From positions 186,001 to 250,000 of the forward strand of contig JAGVSM010002840.1 in the NCBI GenBank assembly GCA_022494885.1: 64,000 nt of DNA, given 5' to 3'. Positions 51,350 through 62,894 of this stretch are shown piece by piece. Each line of letters opens with the position of its first letter. Within the stretch, counting starts at the first letter, position 1. The notes beneath the pieces are model-generated. The model was not told the DNA's origin. It made no database searches and saw only the letters and a program-made list of their open reading frames with translations. A program made the translations under genes and the position numbers. Origin of the DNA: Micrasema longulum (Eukaryota > Arthropoda > Insecta > Trichoptera > Brachycentridae).

Positions 51350-51960
51350 TATCTGTACCTTACCTCGATATGTTCTATCTACTTTTCATATCGACATATG
51401 ATCGAAACAAGCCAATGGAATGACCGCAAACAATTAGTCCACGTTTCTTACGTCATTAGCATTAAAAATAGTTCTCATTATAAACTCTAATGAATCCCAA
51501 TTCAAGCAAAAAATGCTCGCTTGAACATGAATTTTGTATGAATTTTGGAAATCACCAGACGGTACGCTCAACGATTGTCTGTATGTATCTACCAATCAAC
51601 TACAAAGCCGGCTTCTTTAACGTTACGATACATACACTCGGAAAGATAGTAAAGCAGAAGGAAAAAATATAATAACCAAATATTTTTTTTAGAGTGGTAA
51701 CTTTCTAATGCCTAGATACTCATATTTGTTAATAGGGCAGAATCAAGTGACAATATTTTTACATCTAGGCTGTTATGTCGGAATTTAATTTGACTTAAAA
51801 ATGTACTTATTTCATTCTCATATTTTTAATAGGCGTTTACAAAAAGTGCTAACCTCAAAACGATTAAAAATTTGATAATTCATAATTAAAGGAAAAATTG
51901 CTAAGCGTAGATAAACGTATCGAGGGGTTCTTGACCAGTTGGTATAAACCGATATACTTA
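51350..51960. other. No recognisable gene
   Basis: AT-rich, no motif found. Confidence 0.3.
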
Positions 51961-51969
51961 TTTCAAAAC

Positions 51970-52205
51970 TTAATGGTGGGGGTATCGGTAGTGTATCTTT
52001 ATAGTCGGTCGGGAGACTTTTATCTTCAACTATGACGCCATACTGAAGCTATGTCATTTTAGAGCGTAGGTATGTGTACCGTGACGTATGCTTCCCCTTG
52101 TTTCATATCGATGTACCTACCGAAAACTTGGGGGTCTATAGTATATCTTTATAATCGCAAGAGGGAATTTATCTTCAACTATACCGTCAAAGTGAAAGTA
52201 TGACG
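51970..52205 (+). repeat. Diverged tandem duplication, period about 130
   Basis: GGTAGTGTATCTTTATAGTC...TTTTATCTTCAACTATGACG at 51990-52040 recurs as TATAGTATATCTTTATAATC...TTTATCTTCAACTATACCGT at 52137-52190. Confidence 0.55.
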
Positions 52206-52224
52206 TCTTTATCTCCCCATCATA

Positions 52225-52510
52225 ATCGAGCCCTAGGTATCTCAACCCACATAAAACTGCTCAGGTTGAGATGGGCCGGGCACGTAAAAAGAATGTCTCA
52301 TACGCAAGTAACTAAGAGAGTCATGACTGGACATCCAGGGAGTAAAAGAAGGATTGGAAGACCTAGACTAAGGTGGGAGGATAAAGTAAAAAAAGATGCA
52401 GCACAGCTTCTACAAGTTGCGAATTGGAAAATGGCTGCTGAGGACAGGCGGAGTTAGGGGGAAAAATTGAAGGAGGCCAAGGCTCGATTTGGGCTGTAGC
52501 TCCATCAAAG
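52225..52510 (+). pseudogene. LINE RT C-terminal tail (LRWAGHVKRM type)
   Basis: Reads ISTHIKLLRLRWAGHVKRMS, IGRPRLRWEDKVKKDAAQLL and WKMAAEDRRS, with a stop at 52455 where the family has Trp, then GEKLKEAKARFGL and the expected stop at 52497. This 'RW.GHV.RM...GRPR.RW.D.V..D......W..A..DR..W......A...GL' tail ends many RTE-like LINEs. The ATG at 52200 is upstream of the homology. The tail is GAAGAAGGAAAAGAAGATGA. Confidence 0.75.
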
Positions 52511-52554
52511 AAGAAGGAAAAGAAGATGACCTGTCATTGACTGGTTTCACTTCA

Positions 52555-52775
52555 GTTCTCTTTGCTACTCTTTTACTTCACAAAAGTAAACAGATAGAAG
52601 AGTTAGGGCAGTGTGGATGTGGATGACAAGCAGAATAGTGAATGTTACACGGTGTGTTAAGTGACCACTAAAACCAGACAATGATAGGTCATCAGCCCTT
52701 TAAATGCCTAGACTTCCGTATTACCTTCTCAATTTTTTTCCTCTCGATTGCAAAAAATTTAATTCATTGATTTAA
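52555..52775 (+). repeat. CTCCCTGGGGAG repeat family, core part
   Basis: CTCTTTTACTTCACAAAAGT, ACAGATAGAAGAGTTAGGGC, GTTACACGGTGTGTTAAGTG and GCCTAGACTTCCGTATTACC, in family order. Confidence 0.6.
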
Positions 52776-52954
52776 TTTGCTTAAGATTCCGATTTGACTA
52801 AGCCATGTTTTCCCTATGTTGCTTCCTTTTTTTTGCCTTCTCTTTTACAGCAGTTGCTGTTTGACTGTGGAATTATCTACCTACTTTCCATTTCCCCTCC
52901 TTTCTTTATAGTATAGAGTCGATTTTTAATTAAATTTCAAAAAACGTGAGTTCA

Positions 52955-53125
52955 AAACTACATTTTTAATATTATTAATGGAAATTGAGAACAACAATGG
53001 ACCCAGGTTAGAGCCTTGCGGGACACTCGAGAAAGTATGAAAAAAACTCTGACGAAAATAGACCGTAGGAGACGTATTGGTTTATATTTCGGAGGTAGCT
53101 CGCCATTAGTTTTAACATACCATCC
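52955..53125 (-). pseudogene. LINE RT palm fragment (VPQGSNLGPLLF)
   Basis: The minus strand reads MLKLMASYLRNINQYVSYGL and SSEFFSYF, then, after a one-base shift, SVPQGSNLGPLLFSISINNI. This is RT motif 4 with its preceding 'YL.NR.QYV..G...S......SGVPQGSNLGPLLF' segment, jockey-like. It was too broken for a simple ORF search. Confidence 0.75.
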
Positions 53126-53129
53126 GAGA

Positions 53130-53880
53130 AACCGATCGCTTACATCAAAAGTAAAAAGGCAGCTATTTGTTTAAAGTCATATTTTGAGATGATGCTTTTT
53201 AGGATTTTTTAACAAATATTTTTTTTTAAAACTGTAACAAATCACAAGTAAAAACGTAGTATGTCAATTTTTAGCAAACGCTTAGAAAAAACAGAATGAG
53301 TCATATCTTCATTGCGTTTTTATTTATGAATCTACAGATTCTGTGTTATATCTTAAAGAAACATTATATCGATTTTCGTAATGAACCTTTTTAAACTGCT
53401 TTTTGCTTTATATCAAACGGTTTGAAAATTCTTATAAAACACAATTTCATACTTAATTTTGTAATTTTTGTCGGTTTTTGCCGAAGGTCTGATTTAAGTG
53501 CAAAAAGTCTTCTAACGTCATAATATTAATATTAAGATCATATATGGATGTGTTTGATTGAAGGCAAACATGTTCCTACTACGTTTAGTAACTGCATACA
53601 GATATGCATTTGATTAAGTTAATATACATATAAACATTATAATATTATAGTGTGTGCAACCTTAATTAAAATTGACAAATATTTTCAACCAAGACGGAGA
53701 ACCGATTTAAAAAGGAATTTTAATGTGTTATTTTATTATTACTCGAACACGTCTAGAAAGCTTTGTTTTTCTATCTGCATACTTTCTGTTTATTATAGGA
53801 GTCAAAAAATATATCTTAACCTTAAAGGATAAATCACAAAAGTCTCGCAGCTCTTGGCTTACATCGTTTTAGTTTTTTAG
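53130..53880. other. No recognisable gene
   Basis: AT-rich, no motif found. Confidence 0.3.
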
Positions 53881-53884
53881 TTTG

Positions 53885-54095
53885 TTTGAAGTCATATGAT
53901 CGGGTTGTGGTCCTGTGGCTAGTGTCTTGGACTCACGGACCAAAGGTCTGTGGTTCGAATCCCACTCTACTTCAACTTAATTCCATTTTCTAACAGTGAG
54001 TTATTTACAACTCGTTGAAAATGGCCGTCAAAATGAAATATTTGAGTAAATCATAAGAACGCAAATATTATTTTTTATTTAAAATATATATATAT
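53885..54095 (+). mobile_element. tRNA-derived SINE (family 3)
   Basis: A-box region GTGGCTAGTGTCTTGGACTC, B-box GTGGTTCGAATCCCAC, body AACAGTGAGTTATTTACAAC and TGAAATATTTGAGTAAATCA, AT-rich tail. The decayed mate is at 41517-41722. Confidence 0.8.
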
Positions 54096-54364
54096 ATGTA
54101 ATTTCAAATGTATGAGAATAAATCCCCATTAAAGCATTAGACCGCGTGGGATATTTAATTTACAAATTTTGCAATTTATTTACTCTAGTAGGTGCCTGCC
54201 AAAAATTAAATACAGAGAGTTTTTTATTTTATTAATTGTATCCCCAAATACGAATTATTTTTTGATTAAGTTAGTAGTATGCATTAAATGGAAATATGAG
54301 TTTTTATCTAACAGGTGGTTTGTTTGATTTAGAGCGAATTCCTGTCGTTCTAAATTAAACATAT

Positions 54365-54565
54365 TTAGCTTTTCACATACTGTGTGAAAAAACTCCCTCA
54401 AGTCACTATGTAGTTACCCGAGTTTAACTTTGGTTAACCTTAGAAAACGCGAGGTTAGGAAATGATCGCACGATAATCACTGTCTCTTTTCGTCCTATTA
54501 ACATTATATGTGTGTCTTGCTTGGTGATCTAATTGGATTACACATCTTTTTCTCAAATAATGGAA
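54365..54565. repeat. Interspersed repeat, inverted partner of 16855-17010
   Basis: ACTGTGTGAAAAAACTCCCT, GTCTCTTTTCGTC and GTGTGTCTTGCTTGGTGATC match the partner's reverse complement. Confidence 0.55.
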
Positions 54566-54569
54566 ATAT

Positions 54570-55650
54570 TCATAGTAGTTGCCGAGCTATTAATTTTAGT
54601 ACAGTTTTAAATGACAGTTTACTAAAATGTAACTAATTCAATAAAACAAATAAAAAATAATTCAACTTAAAGGAATCTTAAAATACAATTATTTATTACC
54701 TCTTGACGTCACATTAGTCTACATACGATACACGACTTAATACATCTCTCTTATTTTTTTTAACCTTTCTCTCACTAAGCATCCAAAAATTACACATTAT
54801 CCGAACGGAAGGATCAAACGACCCCAGCGCCTACTTGTATATGGCGTCAGGAGAATAAAACGTTGGAAGTGTTTATGACTGTGCAATAATTTATTAATGT
54901 TTTCGCGTACACATATTTTACTCATTCGTGTATTTTATTCATTTTTGTTAGTTTGCCAAATGCTTATGAACATCAAGTCTTTATTTCTTTTAATATTGAA
55001 AAAAAAACAACTATTTCAAAATTTAAAAACAAAAACATCAAAATGCTTCTAGCTATTAATTTCATGTTTACACAAAATATACGGCAAATAGCTTTAATAA
55101 TAATTGAGTTATTGAATTAAAATCGGTCTATGGGGAATTCGAATCCCCCCCCCTTCGATTCGGCTAGGTTAATGATGAAATCATATTTTTCAAATGGACA
55201 ATTTCACACCGGATTTGGAAAGTAAAAGTTGAATTACTATACTGTATTTAATTACCAAAAATATTTATTCTGGCTAGTGAAAATACAGAAAATAAATATG
55301 TTTAAGAGAGATTTACTTATCTCCACTCGATTCTTCTTTCCAGGATTTTTACTTGAGAGTAGCCATCGAGTCGAAAACACTCGTCCGAGGATCTGGTTCT
55401 ATTTCACACACAAATTTATATTCACCGCATATGTGTTATGTCCACATACTGAAAAAAATACATAAACATTGGTAAGTAATGCAAAAAAAACATATTTCCT
55501 ATTTACAGAGATAATCTGATGAAGATAGTCGTACAAATAATTACAACGAAAATAATAATTGGAAGGATTGGTCTGGCAAAAATATGTTGAGTCACAAAAT
55601 CGGAAAAAAAAATTGTGTCAGAATCATCATCCAAAAGTTATATTCTTACT
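54570..55650. other. No recognisable gene; small repeat near 55363
   Basis: CATCGAGTCGAAAACACTCG at 55367 resembles 7093. The frame at 55229-55465 lacks motifs. Confidence 0.3.
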
Positions 55651-55654
55651 TTGA

Positions 55655-55865
55655 AACATAGTTTGAATACAACTCGGTTATATGGTCACCATATTATAAA
55701 GTTCATAAAAATAATATCGAAAGAATTCAACATAAATTTTTTACGTGTCGTTAATTTTAAATTTGGTATTCCAGTTGAAAATATTAATTAAAAAAACTTA
55801 AATAAATATTTAAATTTACACTCATTAAAAACTAGAAGAAATATAATTTTTTTATTTTTTTTTAT
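55655..55865 (+). pseudogene. LINE post-RT fragment (YNSVIWSPYYKVHKNN)
   Basis: Reads FEYNSVIWSPYYKVHKNNIE followed by RIQHKFF, the 'LEY.S.VW.P.Y..H...IE.IQ..F.R' block of jockey/CR1-like LINEs. Decays into AT-rich sequence after 55760. Confidence 0.65.
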
Positions 55866-55869
55866 TTAA

Positions 55870-56420
55870 AATATTAAATTCAATATTTTACTGTTCCGAA
55901 CAGTAAAAATTAATTAACTTGCGAGTGCCCGGCCGGATTATTCAATTTAATAAACTCTTCTATATAAATGTATCTATAACTAACTACAGTGCACACTCGC
56001 CTATAAAAAGAATTCATGTGTTTGCAAATGAATTCGCAAATGTGTAGATATATTTAATCCAACACTTTTGAATATTAAAAGTGTTTCAATTTATTATCTC
56101 AAAATTTAAATACCTAAATAATATTTTGTATGTTGTTATTTATAGTATACCTTTTATTAGCTTATATCTGTATTCATAATTATTATTTTTCTACATTCTT
56201 CTAATTTAAAGATTGTTTTAATATAACCGATTGGAAACAATGAACATCTGTTCTCTCTACTGGATTATATGTGTGTTTTTATATTTTTATTTTCTTTTAT
56301 TAAGGAAACATACAGTACAGTTATAGAGTTTTATATATATATATATATTACACAGTTAGACTTAACTCTATTGGACCAGTGAAGTTTCCATATTATAAAG
56401 TAATTAAGGGGAAGTGAGGT
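55870..56420. other. No recognisable gene
   Basis: AT-rich, no motif found. Confidence 0.3.
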
Positions 56421-56423
56421 TAC

Positions 56424-57113
56424 TGACTGCAAAATAAATGTAAACGACGAATGTCTCGAGCAAGTAGAAGAATTTGTGTATCTGGGAAGCGTGTTTTCAA
56501 GAGATGGAAGAGTAGAAAAAGATGTTGAAAGAAGAGTGAATGCGGGCAACAAAATGAACGAAGCACTAAACACAGTAATTGATAATAAAAATAAGTCAAT
56601 GGAAGCTAAACTGGCAGTGCACAACGAAGTTTTAGTCCCAACACTTGTGTATGGAAGTGAAACATGGAACTGGCAGAAGAAGGATGAAAGCCGAGTGAAC
56701 GCGGTTGAAATTCGATCTCTTAGACGAATGTGTGCGAAATCAATGTATGACAGGGTTACGAATGATGAAATCATGCGAGAGTGTAAATCTGAGTCATGTA
56801 TAATTGATAAGATTATGAAAAGGTCTCTGAGATGGTTTGGTCACGTAGAACAAATGGACGACGAAAGAATGGTAAAACAAGTATATATGGCGGAAACGTG
56901 AGACGAGGACGACCAGGGAAGACGTGGCATGCTCAGATAAACCAAAATCTTAAGTCTGTTCATGTCAAAAGCAGACAGAATCGAAGGGCATGTATGACAA
57001 GATGTATGAATGTGAAAGAATCTAGGAATGTATGCCAGGATAGACGTGTGTGGCGGTCCATTCTCTCTGCCTATCCCTACGGGGAAATGGCGTGATAGTA
57101 GTAGTAGTAGTAG
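56424..57113 (+). pseudogene. RTE-clade LINE, subfamily 1, longest copy
   Basis: Open from about 56440 (LEQVEEFVYLGSVFSRDGRV) through NAGNKMNEALNTVIDN, KLAVHNEVLVPTLVYGSETW, RVNAVEIRSLRRMCAKSMYD and LRWFGHVEQMDDERMVKQVY to 56901. A short deletion then shifts the frame, and 56880-57095 gives VRRGRPGKTWHAQINQNLKS, CQDRRVWRSILSAYPYGEMA and stop. The (TAG)n tail is at 57097-57113. The endonuclease and RT catalytic domains are absent. Best reference for the seven or more other copies in the window. Confidence 0.85.
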
Positions 57114-57119
57114 TAATAT

Positions 57120-57835
57120 GTAAGGTTATTAATGAAGATACATAAAAGAAAAGGAAAAAAAAAACATAAATGGAAGTTGTTTAAAAATTAAAATTAAAGT
57201 AAAAAATGTCTTATTATTATTACATCATTTCAATTTTGTGCTACTTTTGTGTAAAATATATGTCTGTTCTTTAAATATAAATATATGTAAAACATGTAAA
57301 AGTCTACAAGGTATTTAAATAAATCAATAAATAAATGAGACTAAACTTACAAATTCTCTGTAATATCTCGATGTGTTTACCAAAAACCATGCAACTGGAC
57401 TAAAAACAATGTAACATTGCTTTAAGATGCTAAAAATATTGTTGCAAATTAAGATCAACACGTGGCTAAGACGCTTTCTTTAACAACATTGCCGACTGCC
57501 ACTTTTGTTATTTGGGGATTCATATTGGTAGTAAAGTAAATCCCAGAACGAAGTTTTTGTCATTTGATTAAATTTTAATTTTTACTTGAAAATTTGCATC
57601 ACAATAAAATTATACACTGTTGATAATTTTACATAAAAAAAACAAAAACTATTGTTTTTTTTAATATTTATATTTTAAAACATTGCTTAAAGCATTTTTG
57701 CAATATTGTTATTGCAGGGGTAAAAGTTTTTAAGATGTTCTGTTAAAATGTACTATCCTACTTTTTTTATACATATTTATATTCTAAGATAATAATAAAA
57801 TAAAAAAATGATTACCCTTTTTCTTTTCTGGTTTT
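57120..57835. other. No recognisable gene
   Basis: AT-rich, no motif found. Confidence 0.3.
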
Positions 57836-57837
57836 CC

Positions 57838-57928
57838 CTCTCTGTTGAAATAAATTTAAATATCAATAACTCCCTGGGGAGGAAATCCAGCCAGTCTGCA
57901 AGCATTTGGACATACTCAAACATTACTG
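57838..57928 (+). repeat. CTCCCTGGGGAG repeat family, terminal part
   Basis: CTCTCTGTTGAAATAAATTT, AATAACTCCCTGGGGAGGAA and CTGCAAGCATTTGGACATAC, ending CAAACATT. Confidence 0.65.
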
Positions 57929-57929
57929 T

Positions 57930-58500
57930 TCATTCATGCTTTTTTGTGTAATGAAGGAGAAATTAAAAATATACAAATTCTTCAAAATAAGGCAATGAGG
58001 ATTATATTCAAAAGAAATATCTATTATTATGTAGAAATAATGCACAAAAAAATTCGCTTGCTCACAGTAAAGCAGCAAATTAAATATAATGTAGCAATTT
58101 TTATGCATAAAATAATTAATTGGATGAATAAAATAAAAACAATAATAACATTTAACCAACAATATCATACACTTTGTTAAGCGCCCTTGAGGTATTATAT
58201 TACGAAATGGCACTATATAAGTTATCCATAATAATAATAATATAAAACAAGGGATAAAAAAAGATAAGATTACCAATGAGGAGAAAAACAGAATCTCAAA
58301 ACTCATTGTACAAGGGATTGAAGCTGTACAATGAGTTACCTTAAGAAATAAAGGATAAAGAAAATATCGAAATATTTCAAATTAATTTGAAAAAATATGT
58401 TATTGAGAAATTTTGATAAAAAAATTGTAATGTTATTAAAAGTTTATATTTGTTCTTAAGATGTTATGAACTAACTTTAGAAAGCATAAATAAATACTAG
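57930..58500 (+). pseudogene. LINE C-terminus (EIKNIQILQNKAMR), split by an L2 tail
   Basis: 57945-58160 encodes NEGEIKNIQILQNKAMRIIF, RLLTVKQQIKYNVAIFMHKI; after the insert, 58245-58415 encodes LYNELP-KEIKDKENIEIFQI and LKKYVIEKF. This is the LINE terminal domain. The UTR (AAAAGTTTATATTTGTTCTT, AAGATGTTATGAAC) ends in AAAGCATAAATAAATA. The tail recurs inverted at 21898-22120. Confidence 0.7.
58161..58240 (+). mobile_element. Minimal L2 tail insertion (about 80 bp)
   Basis: CACTTTGTTAAGCGCCCTTG, GGTATTATATTACGAAATGG and CACTATATAAGTTATCC, then (ATA)n, inside the LINE frame. No module or coding sequence. Confidence 0.7.
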
Positions 58501-58509
58501 AATTCCAAG

Positions 58510-58695
58510 AAAGTTGCTCTTAGAAGATTTGATAAATAGCAGATTTGGTCTTCTGGCGACATGGTTGGAAACACGAAAATAAATTAATTGCATCAGAGAT
58601 GGGACATCACTAAACTTAAAGAATTAAGAATTTTGAAAATGCATGAAAGGTCCATCTCTGTTCTACGTTTCTCCCTTTTCAGCCCTTAACAAAAT
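58510..58695 (-). pseudogene. Jockey-like LINE C-terminal fragment
   Basis: Minus-strand copy of the 35648-35870 family, sharing GATTTGATAAATAGCAG, GGCGACATGGTTGGAAAC and TGTTCTACGTTTCTCC. Confidence 0.55.
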
Positions 58696-58699
58696 CATG

Positions 58700-59635
58700 G
58701 ATCCTTTTTTATCGCGGAAATAGCTATGCGTTATAATTAACATGTTTTATGTGTAACACCTACATAAAAGCATTTTTTTGCATTGCCTGTGTAATAATAA
58801 CGCCGCATTTCTTCAAACAAAAATGTGGTTCACATAATATTTTATCTAACTAGCTATTTATATTTCTATTCATTACAAGTATTTCGAACGCTATACATTT
58901 ATGATTGGCAAGCAAAAAAGCTAAAAAAAACTAAACTTTTGTTAGATTATTCATAAAAATAAAAATATATCTCTTTGTCGGTTCGTTTTGACGTTTTTTT
59001 GGTAAAAGTGCGCTCTGTTTTTGTGAAAGTTTGTACAATCTTTGTCAGGTAAGGAGCATAAACGAAGAAAAGAATTGAACTAATTTTTACAGCGCTGTAA
59101 AAATGCAGTTTTTCTAAGAACGTCCGTGGGCATTCGAGCTAATTGCGCCCCTAAAATAAGGTCCTTACGTAATTTGCAAGGACAGAATTCGCAAAGTTGT
59201 AAAAATTTCGTAATCTTAAAACAAATTTGACAGTCCTCGTTGAGAAAATGCACAAAGGAAGTTACCCGTGTACCTACATCTTTTAAAATGTTTTTTAAAA
59301 CGTCATAAATTACTTTAAAAAATATATCTCGAGTTGCGTTTTTTACAGACTTAAACAATGCGTGTTTCGCAATTTTTAACTGCGTGTTTTGCGAATTCTT
59401 AACACAGGTTTTTAAAGAACTATTTGAGATTTTTTTGCCATTATTTGGGCGTATTTACCTAGATTAGTCGAAGGTAATGTATTTGAGTTGTGATGCATGT
59501 CTAATTATTACATCTTGAATGATAGTCCTTGAAAAACTGGTTATAAAGATGTGTATTTGGTAGAAAAAAACGTCAAAGCTTTTTTTGTACATTTTTTTAA
59601 GTTTATATCTTATTTGAAAATATCACTTAGGGTCA
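58700..59635. other. No recognisable gene
   Basis: The minus-strand frame 59358-59080 (92 codons, LQLCEFCPCKLRKDLILGAQ) is not recognised and may be chance. Confidence 0.3.
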
Positions 59636-59639
59636 GTTG

Positions 59640-59812
59640 TACCTTAAAAGTTAAGTTTAATCAAAGGTGGAGGTACCACTCTGAGAATGATATCTTGTGA
59701 CTGCGACCCGACCCGGGACGACAGCCATCTAGTTACATGCCCGCTCATAGGAGAAGGCTACACTCCTGGGGACCTAATTGTGGCAAAGGCTATATCCGTA
59801 GCTGCATATTGA
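59640..59812 (+). pseudogene. LINE zinc-knuckle C-terminus
   Basis: The frame ending TGA at 59810-59812 reads CDCDPTRDDSHLVTCPLIGE followed by YTPGDLIVAKAISVAAY. The CxC...H-x4-C knuckle and trailing helix match the end of I/jockey-type LINE ORF2 proteins ('C.C....T..HLL.CP'). Only this end is present and no ATG precedes it. Confidence 0.65.
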
Positions 59813-59934
59813 AGTAACAGGATTTGATCCAACTAGACACGTTAAGTAAATAAGTAAGTATTGTACTTCAACGAAACGAAGAAGTATAAGAAGAAGTAAA
59901 AGAAGAAGTATAAAAATTGAAAAATTGTTATCAG

Positions 59935-60056
59935 GCGTTGCCTAGTAGGTGATTTGGTTTAGCCGGATGAATCTCACCCACGTGATAAAGGTTTCAGCTC
60001 TTTTACTTCACAAAAATCAACAGATGGAAAAGTTGAGGAAATGTGGATGTTCTACT
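59935..60056 (+). repeat. CTCCCTGGGGAG repeat family, core part
   Basis: GGCGTTGCCTAGTAGGTGAT, CTCACCCACGTGATAAAGGT, TCAACAGATGGAAAAGTTGA and ATGTGGATGTT. Confidence 0.65.
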
Positions 60057-60059
60057 TTG

Positions 60060-61125
60060 TAGTTAAAAAAATTTATTAAATTGTTTTTTTTTTTAATATT
60101 ATAATCAATATTTTTATTAATAAAAATAAAAAATAAAATAAAAAAATAAAAAATAAAAGTCAATATACTTATTTAACAGTTTTAATGTAAGTTAAAAAAA
60201 ATAACAGTATATATTTTTTTAATATTTAAAGTTTCATACGAAAACTACAAAAAATGCATTTTTAACTAATCTAGCAATGCCAAAATCAAGAATGTGATAA
60301 AAATAAAACCAAATTAATTTTAAGTAATTTAATTTTTTAATAAGTCATCTTAATTTATATATTATTTAGATAGTCACTATATGAAGCTGGTTGAGTAACA
60401 ATATAAATAGATTTATGACACCAAATCTAAACTTCAAATCGCAATATGATGATTTTGCACATTCGTGACTTTGGCATTGACCCGACGCAACATTATGCAG
60501 TTTGATTATATTCTTCAGACTTAAAAGGACAATAAATCATTAAAAAATTTTAGAACCAGACGATTCTGGCCGTGGTTTCTACTTTAGTAATGGCGCCCTA
60601 TTTTTTATAAACATAATTATAACTAGATATTTATATTTTTTCTGACAATTATTGACGGAATTCCATTATAATTATGTAATAACTTATGGTTTTGTATACC
60701 AATTCACAAGAAATGATATGTTTATTTAAACGTGGTTGTTTTTTAATATTGACAATTCACTGAAGGCTATGCATGCATTATTCTTTTAGTCTATTTTACA
60801 TCTCAATGAATTCAATTATTATCGTACATATATGAAGTTGGAAAAGATCTAGAATAAATGTGCCGTATGTAGTAAAATGAAAGACAAATGTGACTCGCAT
60901 GCGGAAGGGAGCAACATGCTGAATAAAAATCACAGTAGACCGATATAAATAGTCCGTGCTTTTTAGGGCACTACGTGTTTTTCTTGCCAAAGTCAATGTG
61001 ATATGACGTGATGACACTTGCATCCCCCGCTGGCCATTCCCCTATCTTTTGGGGACGACTTTTTAGCTCGGATTTGTATAGAGTGTCATGGTCGCAAGTC
61101 GAGATGTTAGCAGTTAAAAATGGAG
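60060..61125. other. No recognisable gene
   Basis: Very AT-rich (60080-60240 is nearly A/T only). No motif found. Confidence 0.35.
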
Positions 61126-61129
61126 TCCT

Positions 61130-61595
61130 GGGGTGGTATTCTGAAATTGTCTACCCCCTTCTTCTTCTTGCTGTGCCTTGTCAGGTCCCCCCGACGTTGG
61201 CGATCACTACAGCCAAAGTATCTCGGTCCTGCGTTACTCTTGTATTCTGCAGCCAGGACAACTGCTTATTAGGAAAAGTAACCAGAGTGGTTTCCCGTTG
61301 CCTTCTCTGGTAGATTTTTCTGTCGGGGTTACCTTTCTTCAGCTAGATAGTTCTCGTTCGGAGGCGCCAGAAACTCACCTTTCATCCTCTCGTTATACGC
61401 TGTGATCACACCGTTATGAGTGTGATCCCGTTGTCCGGAGTTCGCGACGTGTACGCTAACGAGTAGGACTATCCAGTAGTGTTGACTGGTGGAATGCAAC
61501 TAGGCGTTCGTAGCATTTTATAGAATCACACCTTACAGCAAGATGTGACTCACTGCGACCCTGCTGACAGTTTGAACCCCCCTAGGGAGTGGTTA
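61130..61595 (+). repeat. About 450-bp interspersed repeat, inverted mate of 48375-48850
   Basis: GTTGGCGATCACTACAGC, TTTTTCTGTCGGGGTTACCT, GTGATCACACCGTTATGAGT, GCATTTTATAGAATCACACC and AAGATGTGACTCACTGCGAC, in family order. Confidence 0.65.
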
Positions 61596-61599
61596 ATTT

Positions 61600-62035
61600 G
61601 AGGATTTTATTTGTTTGAATGCGATGACATTTTACCTCATTAAAAAGCCACATTGATGATTAAACGCCAAATGATGTACTGAACTGTTTAAAAAACGAAA
61701 GAAAACTAATCCGGTTTTATCAGTTAAACCTAAATTATTGTTTTGGGTAATGCCTATGGTCGCAATAATGGTTTGAATGAAAATTTTCATATTTAATTCC
61801 ACGTGTTCGTATTGGTTTGACGTTTAATCATTAGTGTGGCTATAAATGAAATAAAGTTTAAGTGCATGCAAAAAAACCCCCAAATTAACCACTGTCTAGG
61901 GGAAAGAGAAAATTCATAACACCACTACTCATTCCGATCATTATGTTTTATGCAATTCTAAACACAAGAATGAAAGTAAACAGAATGCCATCAAAATGCA
62001 ATGTTTCTCAGGCGAATGTAAGATAAATAAATAAA
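61600..62035. other. No recognisable gene
   Basis: AT-rich, no motif found. Confidence 0.3.
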
Positions 62036-62039
62036 CTCA

Positions 62040-62870
62040 TGTTATGAATATATTACAACAAAGATGAGGAACATTTAATAAGAGAAAATATAGAGGTTTA
62101 GTCATTTGCAGGGCTTATAACGTATCAATGGCTGTTAACATATTACAACAGAGATATAAAACATTTTAGAGAAGGTAATATAGAAGTTTAGGCAACTATA
62201 GGGCTTATGACCTGTCATTGGCTGGTTTAAGTGGCCTTACACACTATGTAACATTCACCATTCCGCATATGTTTAAACATTTATATTCCTTCAATTCTTT
62301 CATCTGTTGATGTTTGTGAAGTTAAAGAGCTGAAACATTTATTTATTTTAAAGAAACAAACAGTCGAAAAACATATTAACATTTTTAAAAAAATACGGTT
62401 TAAAGACAGACCAGAGAAGTTTCTAAATAAGAATCAAACATATTAATGCGGGTAAGATTCATCTAATTAAATTATTTAACCTGCATAGTAGACAACACCT
62501 AAATTTTTTTCAATTTCTATACCTTTTCATGGACCAGGTGGATTTATCAACAATATTTTGAGTTTGTACAAATTTTTGTAGACAAGGAGTGGATTCAAAA
62601 CCAGCTAATGACAGGTCGTAAGCTCTGTAGATGCCTTGACTCCCATATTACCTTCTCTAAAGTGTTTTTTATCTCTGTTGTAATATGTTAATATTAACAG
62701 CTCCCCGGGGAGTTGACTCCAGTCCTTGTCTACAAAAATCTGAACAAAATCAAAATATTGTTATCATTCACTGGTTCAAGTGGTCACTTTACACACTTTG
62801 TAACATTCACTATTCTATCTATGTTTAAACATCTATGAAATGTTCTTCATCTCTGATGTTCATATTAATA
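62040..62870. mobile_element. Composite of CTCCCTGGGGAG family units with an inserted LINE tail
   Basis: Two tandem ATATTACAACARAGATG starts (62050, 62143), core (CACCATTCCGCATATGTTTA, TTTCATCTGTTGATGTTTGT), GGACCAGGTGGATTTATCAA, the inverted end (62640-62765, AACAGCTCCCCGGGGAGTTG) and a further half core to 62860. 62340-62455 is a foreign LINE tail in minus orientation, matching 8620-8728. Confidence 0.6.
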
Positions 62871-62894
62871 TTACTGATATAATTACTGATATTA

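Noticed and set aside
56331..56774. 147-codon minus-strand ORF
   Set aside because: Antisense shadow of the longest RTE copy.
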